The notes beneath the pieces are model-generated. The model worked only from the letters and a program-made list of their open reading frames with translations, searched no databases and had not been told where the DNA came from. A stretch of DNA of 64,000 nucleotides from DSCS01 sp035391585 (GTDB lineage: Bacteria > Macinerneyibacteriota > Macinerneyibacteria > Macinerneyibacteriales > DSCS01): the NCBI GenBank assembly GCA_964574875.1, contig CAZNOX010000009.1, positions 3,573 to 67,572 on the forward strand, read 5' to 3'. Of this stretch, positions 41,629 to 51,528 are shown one piece after another. How positions within the stretch are numbered: position 1 is the first letter of the stretch; every line of letters begins with the position of its first letter. Both the position numbers and the translations under genes were made by a program.

Positions 41629-42734
41629 AGAGACTCTTTGTTTTCTTTCTGATGGCTCTGCTGCCCGGCGCTCTCCTTGACGCCCGGGATCAGCAGGCTG
41701 AACTCCAGCTTTTCCAATGGAGTTTTTCATCGCGCCCCTATTGGGCCACATCAGAATATCAGAAAAGTCCCGCTTCAGGGAAGCAGATCAAGATCGACGG
41801 AGCTTACGGAGCCGGAAAAGCCTTTGACGGCAATCCCGGCAGCGTCTGGATCCCCGGTGGAGAAGACAGGGGCAGGGGAGAGTTTCTCCTCTTTGCCGTT
41901 GGTGAGGACTTCGCGGGTTTTCAGATCGCCCCCGGCTCTTTTTCCGATACAAACGTCAACAGGCCGTCATCTGTTGAAGTCATGTTTTTCGTCGCCTTCG
42001 GATCTTCGGGGCATGACACGGATATTACACGCTCTTATAGAGCCTTTCCCGTTGGCGAGAAACTCACCGCAGAGTTGAAGGACAGCCCGGCCCTTCAGAA
42101 AGTCGCCTTTCAACCCGACTGGGACACAGCTGAAACCATGATCCTCCAGAAATCGGAGGAGATCTCCCGTTCTTTCGGCCTGTTTCCCGTGGACCTTGAT
42201 ATCCGTTATATTGTGAAAGTGGAGATCGATTCCGTCTATGGTGAAAAGGCCCGGACGGGGATCGCCGAGATCATTCCTCTCCGGGGAGGACGGCCAGAAG
42301 AGAGAGACCGTTCTCTGTCGTCACTCCCGAAAGAGGAAAAGGCCAAAGCGAATGCTTTTCTCCGTGTCATGTGGAGCTCTTTTGCCCGTCTCTGTGAAGA
42401 GGGACAGGCTGTCCGGGCAGCTGCTTTTTTCGCTCCGGAGGCCATCATGCAGGGGACAGGCCTCTTTACAGGGGAGCTTGAGGAAAAAGACAGGCCTCTT
42501 CTGGAATCTTTTCTCGGCCAGGCCCTCTCTCTGCCGGAAGGGGAGTCCTTTGACGGGATCAGGGCCATTCGGTTTACATCTTATCACAGCCGTGATGAAG
42601 CCCATAACATCCCTTACGCCCATCTCCTGTTTCGTCTGGAGACAGAAGACGGGGGAACCTATAAGGGATCGTTAGCTGTCCAGCCTGAGACAGGCCTCTT
42701 TGTCATTACGGCTGAACAGAAAGAGGAGGTATGA
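41625..42734 (+). CDS. exported protein with discoidin/NADase-type glycan-binding-like domain
   Basis: The 369-aa protein starts with a signal peptide (MKRLFVFFLMALLPGALLDA). Residues ~50-210 contain YGAGKAFDGNPGSVWIPG and FLLFAVGEDFAGFQIAPG. The A-x-D-G-(x)4-WxPG pattern is typical of F5/8-type or NADase-type glycan-binding domains. The C-terminal half is of unknown type. TTG at 41625 overlaps the lipoprotein stop. No catalytic residues are evident, so a binding role at the cell surface or periplasm is the best guess. Confidence 0.55.
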   Translation: MKRLFVFFLMALLPGALLDARDQQAELQLFQWSFSSRPYWATSEYQKSPASGKQIKIDGAYGAGKAFDGNPGSVWIPGGEDRGRGEFLLFAVGEDFAGFQIAPGSFSDTNVNRPSSVEVMFFVAFGSSGHDTDITRSYRAFPVGEKLTAELKDSPALQKVAFQPDWDTAETMILQKSEEISRSFGLFPVDLDIRYIVKVEIDSVYGEKARTGIAEIIPLRGGRPEERDRSLSSLPKEEKAKANAFLRVMWSSFARLCEEGQAVRAAAFFAPEAIMQGTGLFTGELEEKDRPLLESFLGQALSLPEGESFDGIRAIRFTSYHSRDEAHNIPYAHLLFRLETEDGGTYKGSLAVQPETGLFVITAEQKEEV

Positions 42735-43246
42735 TGACTCAAGAGAAAAGACAAGTCACGTTCGGCGGGAACCCGGTGACCCTTATGGGAGAATCCCGTG
42801 CAGAAGGGAGTAAGGCTCCCGATTTTACCGTGATCGACAAGGAGTTGAAGCCGGTCCGTTTTTACGATGTGGTCTCTTCTCCCTGCATCATCTCCGTGGT
42901 CCCCTCAGTGGATACGGGAGTCTGTTCAGCGCAGACACGCCGATTTAACCAGGAGGCTGTCTCCCTGAAGGATCTCGTCGTCCTGACGATCTCCATGGAT
43001 CTTCCCTTTGCGCTGAACCGTTTCTGCGCTGCGGAGGGAATCGACCATGTCTATACCTTTTCCGATCACAGAGAGGCTGATTTCGGGATGACATACGGGT
43101 TTCTCATCAAGGAGCTCAGACTGCTGGCCAGAGGGGTCATCCTTGTGGATTCACGGCGGATCATCAGACATATTCAATATGTTCCGGAGATCGGGCATCA
43201 TCCGGATTACGAGGCTGTGCTCAAAGCGGCCCGCGGGGCCGTGTGA
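42734..43246 (+). CDS. tpx: thiol peroxidase (Tpx, atypical 2-Cys peroxiredoxin)
   Basis: The 170-aa protein has the peroxidatic cysteine C64 in VPSVDTGVCSAQTRRF and the resolving C98 in NRFCAAEGI, matching C61/C95 of E. coli Tpx. It reduces lipid and alkyl hydroperoxides with thioredoxin. Two adjacent ATGs exist; the second at 42734 has better spacing (5 nt) from GGAGG. It follows the exported protein gene directly. Confidence 0.95.
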   Translation: MTQEKRQVTFGGNPVTLMGESRAEGSKAPDFTVIDKELKPVRFYDVVSSPCIISVVPSVDTGVCSAQTRRFNQEAVSLKDLVVLTISMDLPFALNRFCAAEGIDHVYTFSDHREADFGMTYGFLIKELRLLARGVILVDSRRIIRHIQYVPEIGHHPDYEAVLKAARGAV

Positions 43247-43314
43247 AGGATCTGAAACGGCAGGTCTTATGACTCTTCCCATGATACAGCATCTTCTCTG
43301 ACGGAGTCTCGTTC

Positions 43315-44406
43315 ATGGGAGGTCTCGTTCTTCTTTTTCTTCTTCTCTCCCTCTTTTATGTGGGATTCGGCCTGGTGGTCATCGCCGGGTTATGTGTGAG
43401 GGAGAAGAGAGGCCCGGGATATCAGGGCCCCGTCTCCGTGGCTGTGGTCGCCAGGGACGAAGAGAAGAGCCTGCCTCTCCTCCTGGAAAGGCTGAGCCAG
43501 CTGGAACCCTCCTCTGCTATTCACGAGTTCATCCTTGTGGATGACGGGTCTTCTGACCGCACCGGGGAGCTGATGGAAGCCTTTGCCCGCCGTGAAAGCA
43601 AGGCCAGAGTCATGAGGCTGGATGGGAAGCCGGCGTCTCTCCCCGGGAAAAAGTGGGGGATCACCAGGGTGATGGAAACAGCATCCGCTGATTTTGTCTT
43701 TTTTACCGATGCGGACTGTCTTCCGCCGGCCACCTGGATCACAGAGGGAAGAGCTTATCTTGACGAGGCCACGGGAATGGCCATAGGAGCCGTCTTCTCT
43801 GATCACGGAAGTTGGTTTACACAACTGGAAAGCACAAGCGGAGCTCTTTTTACTTTTGCCCTGGCCCCGTTCCGTCAGGCGCCCTATTGTTCAGGAGGGA
43901 ATATGGCCGTCTCCGTCGACGCTTTTCAAACGGTGAAGGGGTATGAGGGAACACCGGCCATGGCCTCGGGAGACGACATGTTTCTTCTTCAAAAAATCCA
44001 AAAATCATTTATGATTAAACCCATGTATTCCAAAGCGACGGCTGTGTTGACCCATCGGCTCTACAGCCCCAGCGAGTATACGGAAAAGAACAAAAGGAAA
44101 TACGGGAAGAACGTCTTCCTCCGTCCCTGGCAGACAGCGGCTTTTCTTGCCGGGGTCCTCTATCTGGCCCTTATTCCGGTGATGGCACTTCTGGGAGGAG
44201 TCTTTCCGGCTGTCTGGGCTGTCCTTGGAGTCAAGGCCCTCGTGGAATGGACGGCGTTCACCATAGGGGCCGTGCGCATGGGGAGAAGGGAGGATATTCC
44301 CTTTTTCCCCCTCTTTGCCCTGGTTTACCCTGTAAAGGTCATTCTGTTTTCTTTTTGGGGAGCGTGGAAAGGATATCGGTGGAAAAGTGAGCGAACGATC
44401 CACTAA
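43315..44406 (+). CDS. membrane-bound family 2 glycosyltransferase
   Basis: The 363-aa protein has one N-terminal helix (2-24). A GT2 GT-A domain follows with VSVAVVARDEE, FILVDDGSSDRT, FFTDADC (DxD) and SGGNMAVS. Two or three C-terminal helices end it. Such proteins transfer sugars to lipid or polysaccharide acceptors at the inner membrane. It overlaps a YbhN/AglD-type flippase-like gene by 20 bp, suggesting a shared envelope-glycolipid pathway. GGAG lies 8 nt before the ATG. Confidence 0.85.
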   Translation: MGGLVLLFLLLSLFYVGFGLVVIAGLCVREKRGPGYQGPVSVAVVARDEEKSLPLLLERLSQLEPSSAIHEFILVDDGSSDRTGELMEAFARRESKARVMRLDGKPASLPGKKWGITRVMETASADFVFFTDADCLPPATWITEGRAYLDEATGMAIGAVFSDHGSWFTQLESTSGALFTFALAPFRQAPYCSGGNMAVSVDAFQTVKGYEGTPAMASGDDMFLLQKIQKSFMIKPMYSKATAVLTHRLYSPSEYTEKNKRKYGKNVFLRPWQTAAFLAGVLYLALIPVMALLGGVFPAVWAVLGVKALVEWTAFTIGAVRMGRREDIPFFPLFALVYPVKVILFSFWGAWKGYRWKSERTIH

Positions 44407-45331
44407 GGTCATCATCAATATCGTCAAAGTCCTTCTTCTGGCGGTGGTGATCTGGTATATCATCATCGAGGTGGATTACAAGAAGCTTCTTCTCTATATG
44501 AGAAACATCAAGCTCTTCTGGTTCTTCCTCGCAACAGGAGCCTTTCTGGCGGGGATGCTGTTTAATATCACGAAATGGCATTTTCTCCTCTCCCGCTATA
44601 TCCCGGTCTCTTTCAGGGACGCTGCACGCTCCATGATGGGGGGGTACACCCTCTCCCTGCTGACTCCGGCCCGGCTGGGCGAAGTGGGGCGCTGTTTTTT
44701 TATCTCTGCTCTGGAGAAACGCAAGACAGTCTCCCTTGTGGGGATCGATAAGATGTTCAATGTCTCCATCACCACTTTCCTGGGTGTTTTTTTCCTTCAG
44801 TTCATGCCCATCCCCTATCCCCTCACGGTGAAGGTCATCGTCTACTTCTTTTCAGTTCTCATCCTGACGTTTATCGTCCTTTATACCAGGTATCCCAGGC
44901 TTCTCTACGGGCTTCTCTCCCGCATCTCCTTTCTCCGTAAAGGGAAAGGGGAGGAGTTTCTCATCGCCGTGAAGAACAGCAATAAAAAGGACAATATCAT
45001 CATCTTTCTCATGACCCTGGCCATGTATCTCTTCTATCTGGCGGAGTTTGTCTTCTTCTCCATGGCCCTGGCCCCGGGAAGCTTTATTGTCGCCCTCAAC
45101 GGTTATGTCATCTCGCTTTTTCTGAAGACAGCACTTCCTCTCACCGTAGCGGACTGGGGGATCAAAGAAGTCTCACTCATGGAGTTCTACATGTTTTTCG
45201 GCCTCTCTTCTGAGATCGCCCTCGGAGCCGCTCTGTTTATCTATATCCTGAACATCCTTCTCCCGGCAGCCCTGGGGCTGATACCTGTCCTCAAACTGAA
45301 GAAAGGGGATCTTCTCTATGGAAAAGAATAA
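44387..45331 (+). CDS. YbhN/AglD-type (LPG synthase TM domain) membrane protein
   Basis: The 314-aa protein has about eight helices and family marks of the UPF0104/flippase-like fold: NITKWHFLLSRYIPVSF, GGYTLSLLTPARLGEVGRCFF and LPLTVADWGIKEVSL. Members resemble the transmembrane part of MprF. GTG at 44387 begins inside the glycosyltransferase gene. It may move or modify a lipid-linked product of that enzyme, inferred from linkage only. It overlaps the AI-2E-type gene by 14 bp. Confidence 0.8.
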   Translation: MSERSTKVIINIVKVLLLAVVIWYIIIEVDYKKLLLYMRNIKLFWFFLATGAFLAGMLFNITKWHFLLSRYIPVSFRDAARSMMGGYTLSLLTPARLGEVGRCFFISALEKRKTVSLVGIDKMFNVSITTFLGVFFLQFMPIPYPLTVKVIVYFFSVLILTFIVLYTRYPRLLYGLLSRISFLRKGKGEEFLIAVKNSNKKDNIIIFLMTLAMYLFYLAEFVFFSMALAPGSFIVALNGYVISLFLKTALPLTVADWGIKEVSLMEFYMFFGLSSEIALGAALFIYILNILLPAALGLIPVLKLKKGDLLYGKE

Positions 45332-46457
45332 TGCCTTGTTCCTTGCTGTGACAGGCGCGCTGATCCTTCTCGCTTTTGTCTTTTCTCCTGTCCTGGCGCC
45401 TCCTCTTCTGGCGCTGGCCTTTTTCTACTTCTTTTACCCCTTCCTCTCGGAGAGTGCTTTTGTCAAAAGAGCGTTCAGCGTGGCCGCCTTTTTCCTGGTC
45501 CTGTGGCTTTGGAGAGAGCTCAAAGGGATCCTGGTTCCCTTTGTCATCGCTCTTTTCCTCGCGTATCTCCTGGATCCTGTGGCCGATTTTCTTGAGAAGA
45601 AGATGAAGCGGGCAGTGGCGGTGCTCATCATCATGGTCTTCATCGTGGGAATCAGTGCCCTGGCTTTTCTTGTGGTGGTTCCCAAAGTCATCGATCAGAT
45701 GACTCAGCTTGTGAACACCATCGGGAAAAACCAGGATCAGATCCTCTCCTTTGCGAAAAAGTACTGGCAGGCTGTGGAGAAGAGCGGGCTGGTGGACACC
45801 CAGGCGCTTCTGGCCTCCATCAAAGAGTTCATGAACGATCTCACCAAGCAGATCTCTCTTCTCTTTACCGGGTTTTCGGCACTCTTCAAACAGCTCTTCA
45901 ACCTGGTGATCATTCCCGTGGTGACCTTTTACCTGCTGCGCGATTTTGACAAAATACGGGTCTGGGCTTTTTCGCGGTTTGAAAAGAGACAGGAGAAGGT
46001 GCAGGCGGGGTACAGCCATTTCAACAGGATCTTCGGACGGTACGTCAGAGGCGTCCTCCTCGACTCTCTCATCGTGGGGATCCTGACTTTTCTGGGGCTT
46101 TTCATCGCCGGGATCCCCTATGCTCTTTTCATCGGGATCATCACCTTTATCTTCAATCTCATCCCTTACGTGGGCATATGGCTCTCCTTCGGACTGTCCG
46201 TGATCATCGTTCTCTCTTCGGGGATGGGCCTTCAGATGATCCTGGTCATGGCTTTGATCTATTTTGCTGTTCAGATGATCGAGAGTATTGTCCTCTATCC
46301 CCGTATTGTGGGGAAGATGGTGGGGCTCTACCCGGTGGCGGTCATGGTCATGCTTCTCATCTTGTCGCGGTTTCTGGGGATCTTCGGGCTCTTTCTCGGA
46401 GTCCCGATTTCGGCGTTGTTGTGGTATTTCATCGACAGAAAGTTAAAAACAGCATAA
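45318..46457 (+). CDS. AI-2E transporter family (PerM-like) membrane protein
   Basis: The 379-aa protein has the PerM/TqsA layout. Helices at the N-terminus are followed by a soluble region with VVPKVIDQMTQLVN, then further helices with YVRGVLLDSLIVGIL, GIPYALFIGIITFIFNLIPYVG and the C-terminal GLFLGVPISALLW. Family members export AI-2 or act as Na+/H+ antiporters; the role here is open. It overlaps the preceding gene. Confidence 0.88.
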   Translation: MEKNNALFLAVTGALILLAFVFSPVLAPPLLALAFFYFFYPFLSESAFVKRAFSVAAFFLVLWLWRELKGILVPFVIALFLAYLLDPVADFLEKKMKRAVAVLIIMVFIVGISALAFLVVVPKVIDQMTQLVNTIGKNQDQILSFAKKYWQAVEKSGLVDTQALLASIKEFMNDLTKQISLLFTGFSALFKQLFNLVIIPVVTFYLLRDFDKIRVWAFSRFEKRQEKVQAGYSHFNRIFGRYVRGVLLDSLIVGILTFLGLFIAGIPYALFIGIITFIFNLIPYVGIWLSFGLSVIIVLSSGMGLQMILVMALIYFAVQMIESIVLYPRIVGKMVGLYPVAVMVMLLILSRFLGIFGLFLGVPISALLWYFIDRKLKTA

Positions 46458-46467
46458 AGGAGTGGTT

Positions 46468-46974
46468 ATGAAGCAAAATGTCATGATCGAGATCGTCACC
46501 GGCCTTGGAGAGATCAAAGCGGAGCTTTTTCGTGAACGGGCCCCGGAGACCGTGGAAAATTTTCTGGCTTATGTCCGGGACGGGTTTTATGAAGGGACTC
46601 TTTTTCACCGGGTCATTCCCGGTTTTGTGATCCAGGGCGGAGGGCTGGATGTGTCGGGGAATCCTAAGGAGACCCGTCCTCCGGTGAAGAATGAAGCCGG
46701 AAACGGCATCAAAAACGAGCGGGGGACTCTGGCTATGGCAAGGACATCGGTGATCGATAGTGCCACGTCTCAGTTCTTTATCAACCTTGCCGACAATGCT
46801 TTTCTTGATCACAAAGATGAGACGGGAGCAGGATTCGGCTACTGTGTCTTTGGCCGTGTGACCTCAGGGATGGATGTGGTGGACCGTATCGCCGGGACCC
46901 CCACGGGCACCAGGGGCCCCCATCGGGATTTTCCCCTGGATGATGTTCTGATCCGGGAGGTCAGGATCACCTGA
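46468..46974 (+). CDS. cyclophilin-type peptidyl-prolyl cis-trans isomerase
   Basis: The 168-aa single-domain cyclophilin has APETVENFLAYVRDGFYEGTLFHRVIPGFVIQGG in shortened form (FHRVIPGF), AMARTSVIDSATSQFFINL and YCVFGRVTSGMDVVDRI. The catalytic Arg of FHRVIPGF and the SQFFI substrate-binding segment are present. No signal peptide, so cytosolic. ATG 46468 with AAAGGAG is preferred to the GTG two codons upstream. It shares one base with the next gene (TGATG). Confidence 0.94.
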   Translation: MKQNVMIEIVTGLGEIKAELFRERAPETVENFLAYVRDGFYEGTLFHRVIPGFVIQGGGLDVSGNPKETRPPVKNEAGNGIKNERGTLAMARTSVIDSATSQFFINLADNAFLDHKDETGAGFGYCVFGRVTSGMDVVDRIAGTPTGTRGPHRDFPLDDVLIREVRIT

Positions 46975-47906
46975 TGACGAAAGAGATACACCCCCATCGC
47001 CTGGGACTCATCTATGCTTTTGCCGCCCTTTTCCTGTGGGGGATCCACGGGCCTGCGGGCCGCTTTCTTGCTCTTCAGGGTGTGAACATGTATGTGGTTG
47101 CAGCCCTGCGCTTCTGGATGGGAGCCTTTGTCTTTTTCCTCTATACACTCCGACGCGGACATCTTCGGAAGATCCGGTTTAAAGAGCGTCTGCGCCTTGT
47201 GCTGCTCATTGCTTTTGTCGGAGTAGCGCTCAACTCGCTCTTTTATCACCTGACCCTGATCTATCTCCCGGGGACCCTGGTGATGATCCTGGAAAACCTC
47301 TCTCCGGTCTTTGTCCTTCTCTTCTCTTTTCTCCTGGAGCGGGTGAGGCCGAGGTTTGTGGAACTTCTCTCTCTGGCCCTCTCCCTCGGGGGTGTCCTTC
47401 TCATCGTCCTGGGCAAGGAGCATTTCCATGATCTTCACCCCCTCTTTTATTTCGGGATCTTTCTGGGTATTCTCACGGGGATGACCTTCGGAGTCTATGT
47501 CTACTTTTCAGCTGTGTTGGTCCGGCCCTTGCGGGGGAGGCCGGACGATATCGTCGCTTTTCTCATGAAGATCTTCACCATTACAGCTGTCCTCATGTCG
47601 CCCCTTCTGCTTATCCCGGGCCGGTGGCCGCAGACTTTCTGGGAATGGTTCTGGCTTGTCGAGATGGGGATCTTCCAGTCGGGAGCCGCCTATATCCTCT
47701 GGAACTATGCCCTCTCCCTTCTTCCCACAAATGAGACATCCATACTCTTTCTCATGACCATTCTCTTTACAACAGTGAATGAGATCCTCTTTCTTCATCT
47801 GCAGCTGAACAGATACCTTGTCGCAGGAGGGCTGCTCATCATGGCCGGAGGATATCTTCTCACCCGGAAAAGGAGAAGACGGCTTGTGGAAAGGGGGGCC
47901 GTATGA
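46974..47906 (+). CDS. EamA/DMT-family transporter
   Basis: The 310-aa protein has ten predicted helices in two EamA repeats, with FAALFLWGIHGPAGRFLAL and FWMGAFVFFLYTLRRG in the first. LGVLLIVLGKEH-type motifs and QSGAAYILWNYALSLLP occur later. Members export metabolites or drugs; substrate unknown. The C-terminus is basic (KRRRR). It overlaps the next gene by ATGA. Confidence 0.87.
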   Translation: MTKEIHPHRLGLIYAFAALFLWGIHGPAGRFLALQGVNMYVVAALRFWMGAFVFFLYTLRRGHLRKIRFKERLRLVLLIAFVGVALNSLFYHLTLIYLPGTLVMILENLSPVFVLLFSFLLERVRPRFVELLSLALSLGGVLLIVLGKEHFHDLHPLFYFGIFLGILTGMTFGVYVYFSAVLVRPLRGRPDDIVAFLMKIFTITAVLMSPLLLIPGRWPQTFWEWFWLVEMGIFQSGAAYILWNYALSLLPTNETSILFLMTILFTTVNEILFLHLQLNRYLVAGGLLIMAGGYLLTRKRRRRLVERGAV

Positions 47907-48544
47907 AATTTCTCCTCGTTATTCTCGCGGGGCTTCTTCTCTTTTTGATTCTGGTGACGGTCATGAAGACACCTGAACCGGTGCCCACGGGATCCTACGA
48001 TATCCCCCTGGACCCCAAGGCGGATCCGGTCCAGAAAGAGACATCAGAAGAGGATTTCCCCATACGGATCTCCAACGGAACCATGATGCTCACCCCTCTG
48101 GCTGAATATGATATGACTGCAGCGGTCCTGTCCAAAAAAAGATATTTTTTCGGATGGAGTGCCGAGATGGTCCCGTATGATTTTGCGCTTGGTTGGGGGA
48201 CCCTGGCTGAGGAAAAGGCTCGTGAGACCGTCCGGTTCAGCCAGTCCGGACGGTGGTACTATTACAGGCTTAAGGAAGAGAGCCCCTTCAGCCCGGGATA
48301 TGTCGCTCTCCACTCCTCCAATCATCATCTTATTCCTGCAACACCCAATCTCAGGTATCTGCTGAAACGCCTGAAAAAAGGAGAGGTCATCAGGCTGACA
48401 GGATTTCTGGTCTATGCCCATGGTTTTGTCAAGGGGAAGGAAGTCTTTTGGAGATCCAGCCTGAGCCGCAAGGATACGGGAGACGGCGCCTGTGAAGTCT
48501 TCTATGTCCATACAGCTTATTACAGAGGCTCGGTCTATGAATAG
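47903..48544 (+). CDS. membrane-anchored protein of unknown function
   Basis: The 213-aa protein has a single N-terminal helix (about 3-20) that acts as an anchor or uncleaved signal. An extracytoplasmic domain follows, with GWSAEMVPYDFALGWG, WYYYRL, HSSNHHLIPA and GFLVYAHGF. I do not recognise a named family, although the HSSNxHLIPA and GWG segments look conserved rather than random. It is coupled to the EamA-type transporter gene by ATGA. Confidence 0.6.
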   Translation: MKFLLVILAGLLLFLILVTVMKTPEPVPTGSYDIPLDPKADPVQKETSEEDFPIRISNGTMMLTPLAEYDMTAAVLSKKRYFFGWSAEMVPYDFALGWGTLAEEKARETVRFSQSGRWYYYRLKEESPFSPGYVALHSSNHHLIPATPNLRYLLKRLKKGEVIRLTGFLVYAHGFVKGKEVFWRSSLSRKDTGDGACEVFYVHTAYYRGSVYE

Positions 48545-48601
48545 CGTTTTCGAGCCCGAACTCCCTCGCAGCAGACAGCCGGGGATGTGAAAAGGAGCGT
48601 T

Positions 48602-49867
48602 ATGAGAAAAATGATCCTTTTTATCAGCTGGAGCCTTTGTGTCGCTGTTCCTCTCTATTTCTGGAGTGCAAGCATGGCTGCCCAGGGAGGGGAAGTGGCG
48701 ATTCTGGATATGGCCGGGCTTTTAGGCCACATCGCCTATGCCTTTCTCTTTCTTCAGTCCTTTGTCATCATCGCCTTCCCCTGGACAGAGTCTCTTTTAG
48801 GGACACAGGGAAGTTATGAGATCCATGAAAAATTAGGGCTCATGGCCCTGGCTGCCCTCCTTGCTCACGGGTTCCTTCTGGTATCTGTCTACGGCGAGCT
48901 CCCCGGCGACCTCTTTCTCTGGCCGGCCCACATAGGTTTTATCCTTCTCTGTATCAATCTCATTCTGAGTTACGGGGCCAAAGCCGGAGTGGTGGGCTAT
49001 CAGCTCTGGGCTGAGTCTCACAAAAGCGCACTCCTGGTCTTTCCCCTCTTCTTTTTTCACGGGATCGTCATCTACAGAGGAGATTATCTCTCCCCCATGG
49101 CTCTCTACTACATGGCTCTCTTTGGCCTTTTTGCAGTCCTGGCCGGCTGCCGTTTGAAAAGAAACAGCAGGCTCAAAAAAGAATCTCACAGGATCCTTGA
49201 CGTGATCAAGGAGAATCATGAAGTCTGGACTGTCGTCTGTGAAAAGAAGGGATTCAAGTATATTCCGGGACAATACGCCTTTGTCAGGACCGTTCACAAC
49301 GGACGGATCTCGGCCCCCCATCCCTTTTCCATGACCACGCAGCCCAGGGAAAACAGAATCGCCTTCACCGTCAAGTGGGTGGGCGATTTCACGTCGACGA
49401 TCCATCATCTGAAGCCGGGCGATTCCCTGATCATCGACGGGCCGTACGGAGAGTTCAGCTTTCTCAAATATGAATCGTCCGAGATGGTCTTTATTGCCGG
49501 CGGGATCGGGATCACCCCTCTTTTTTCCATGCTCAGGTATGCCCATGCCGTGAAAAGCCGCCACCCCATCCTTCTCCTCTGGGGAAACAAACGAAAAGAC
49601 GATATCATCTTCCGCCAGGAACTGAAGCAGATGACCCTGGACATGGAACGTTTCAAAACCGTCCATATCCTCTCCAGGGAGAAGTCCAAGCGGGGCGAGA
49701 AGGGGCATATCGACCTGGAACGGATCCGTAAATATGTGGAGCAGCCTTTGCGGGCCAATTATTTCATCTGCGGACCGGCGGGGCTGCGTAAAAATATCAT
49801 CAGGATCCTGAAAGAGATGGGAGTGGAGGAGAAACGCATCCATGTGGAGAAATTTTCCATGTCGTAG
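48602..49867 (+). CDS. ferric-reductase-type membrane flavoprotein (heme TM domain plus FNR domain)
   Basis: The 421-aa protein has an N-terminal ferric-reductase-like domain of six or so helices. Paired histidines (IHEKLGLMALAALLAHG and SHKSALLVFPLFFFHG) could hold two hemes. A ferredoxin-NADP-reductase module follows with HPFSMTT for FAD, GPYGEFSF, GGIGITPLFSML for NAD(P)H and YFICGPAGLRKNI. There is no ferredoxin domain. It could reduce metals or feed electrons across the membrane. ATG 48602 with AAAGGAG is chosen over GTG 48587. Confidence 0.85.
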   Translation: MRKMILFISWSLCVAVPLYFWSASMAAQGGEVAILDMAGLLGHIAYAFLFLQSFVIIAFPWTESLLGTQGSYEIHEKLGLMALAALLAHGFLLVSVYGELPGDLFLWPAHIGFILLCINLILSYGAKAGVVGYQLWAESHKSALLVFPLFFFHGIVIYRGDYLSPMALYYMALFGLFAVLAGCRLKRNSRLKKESHRILDVIKENHEVWTVVCEKKGFKYIPGQYAFVRTVHNGRISAPHPFSMTTQPRENRIAFTVKWVGDFTSTIHHLKPGDSLIIDGPYGEFSFLKYESSEMVFIAGGIGITPLFSMLRYAHAVKSRHPILLLWGNKRKDDIIFRQELKQMTLDMERFKTVHILSREKSKRGEKGHIDLERIRKYVEQPLRANYFICGPAGLRKNIIRILKEMGVEEKRIHVEKFSMS

Positions 49868-49875
49868 ATTGAGAG

Positions 49876-49904
49876 TTGATGATATCCGTGCTTTTTGATA
49901 TGCT
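49876..49904 (+). promoter_or_regulatory. candidate sigma70 promoter for the TPR-GGDEF gene
   Basis: TTGATG (49876-49881), 17 nt, TATGCT (49899-49904), about 38 nt before the GTG start at 49943. Confidence 0.5.
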
Positions 49905-49942
49905 GAAAGAGATGATGGAAAACCCGAAAGAAAAGAGAAGAC

Positions 49943-51528
49943 GTGAAAAAGAAACTCTTTGAACAACAGAGGGAAGAAGCGAAGTCTCTCATGGGGAGTG
50001 AGCCCCGGAGAGCGTCCCTTTTGCTTGAGGAGCTGCTCAAGACACCGCGCCTTCCTCAAAAAGAGAGAGCGCACCTGCTCATCGAGCTGGCCAGGTCGTA
50101 TCGGCATACATCACAATTCCGCCGGGCTCTGGAATCCTACCAGGATGCCCTTGAATTGGGGGAAAAGAAGGGATTTGACGATATGATCACCGATGCCCTC
50201 ACCGGCCTGGGTATCGTCTATCGGCATCTCGGAGACTATGAAAAAGCTCTCCGTGAATATTTTCGTCTTCTGCCCCTCTATGAAAAAAAGGATGACTACA
50301 AGAGGATCGCCGTGACCTACAACAATATCGGTGTGGTCTACCGTCATCTTGAGGAGCGGGAAAAGACCCTGGACTTTTATTTCAAAGCCCTGGATCTCTA
50401 TAAGCTGGCCAAAGAAGAACGGGGGTACAATGATACCCTCTGCAATATCGGCCTGATCTTCTGCGACCTGGAACAGTACGACTCCGCAGAGGAGTATGTG
50501 CAGCGCTCCCTGGCATTACGCACGCAGGCCGGGGATGACAAGGGGATCGGGATCTCTGAACATAATCTGGGCCTCATTGCCCTGAGAAAGGGTCACTACG
50601 CAGAATCAAGGATGCACTACAGGCGGTCCCTGAACATTTTCCATAAAAGAAACGACTCCTTTGCCATCGCCAAAAACCTGGAAGCTCTTGCGGGATGTTT
50701 CCAGAACGAGGGGCGGGATGTCCGTGCCCTCCGCCTTTACCGCTGGGCCCTGGCCCTGGCGGAGAAACTGAATCTTCCCGAGATGCACCGCGACCTGCAG
50801 GAAAAGATAGCCTTCACTTATGAACAGACCGGTGATATCCCTCATGCTCTGGAACACTTCAAGGCCTTCCACGAGGAGAATGCGAAACTGATGACCCGGA
50901 ATAAAGAGGATACCCTCGAAAAGATCACCATGCAGCATGAGATCGAACGGAAAAAGCAGGAGGCGGAGATCTTCAGGCTGAGGAACATCGAGTTGACCAA
51001 GGCCAAGACCATGCTTCAGAAGAAGAAAAGGGAGCTGGAGATCGCTTATGCCAGGCTTCAGGAGCTGGCCAACCATGACACTCTCACTGGGTTGGCCAAC
51101 CGGCGCTATTTTATGGAGCAGGTCGAGGCTGAACTCATCCGGTTTGAGCGGAGCCACAAGAGTTTTGTGATTATTGTGGGTGATCTGGACGGGTTTAAAC
51201 GGTACAACGACAAGTACGGACACGATTGCGGGGATTTTCTCCTCCAGAATGTGGCCCGGACCATACAGAAGGCTTTAAGAAAACAGGATGTCGCCGCCCG
51301 CTGGGGCGGTGAAGAGTTTATCCTCCTCCTCCCCGAAACGGATCTGAAAGGGGGAGAAGTCACAGCTGAAAAGATCCGGCATACCCTGGAACAGGCGCTC
51401 TTCGATTACAAGGGAGAGCCCCTAAAGGTGACCATCACCCTCGGGGTGAGTGTCTATCAGGGAAACACAACCCTGCCTCAGACCATTATCCAGGCTGACC
51501 AGGCCCTTTATCTGGGAAAACGGAAAGG
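49943..51528 (+). CDS. TPR-repeat diguanylate cyclase (GGDEF), 3' end lost in assembly gap
   Basis: At least 528 residues are present. Residues ~1-310 hold six or more TPR repeats (for example ALTGLGIVYRHLGDYEKALR and TYNNIGVVYRHLEE). A coiled coil (~320-370) and a GGDEF domain (from DTLTGLANRRYFMEQ) follow, with active-site loop RWGGEEFILLLPETD. The domain is nearly complete and breaks off after ADQALYLGKRKG at the N run. GGEEF is an active variant, so it should make c-di-GMP. No membrane helix or signal is seen, so the sensor is cytosolic, probably protein binding via TPR. GTG at 49943 is a tentative start with a weak ribosome binding site. Confidence 0.85.

Noticed and set aside
43278..43319. 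Inverted repeat CCCATGA/TCATGGG and direct repeat GTCTCGTTC before the GT2 gene
   Set aside because: Arms are only 7 bp with a 28-nt loop and the direct repeat is 9 bp; both are within chance expectation.
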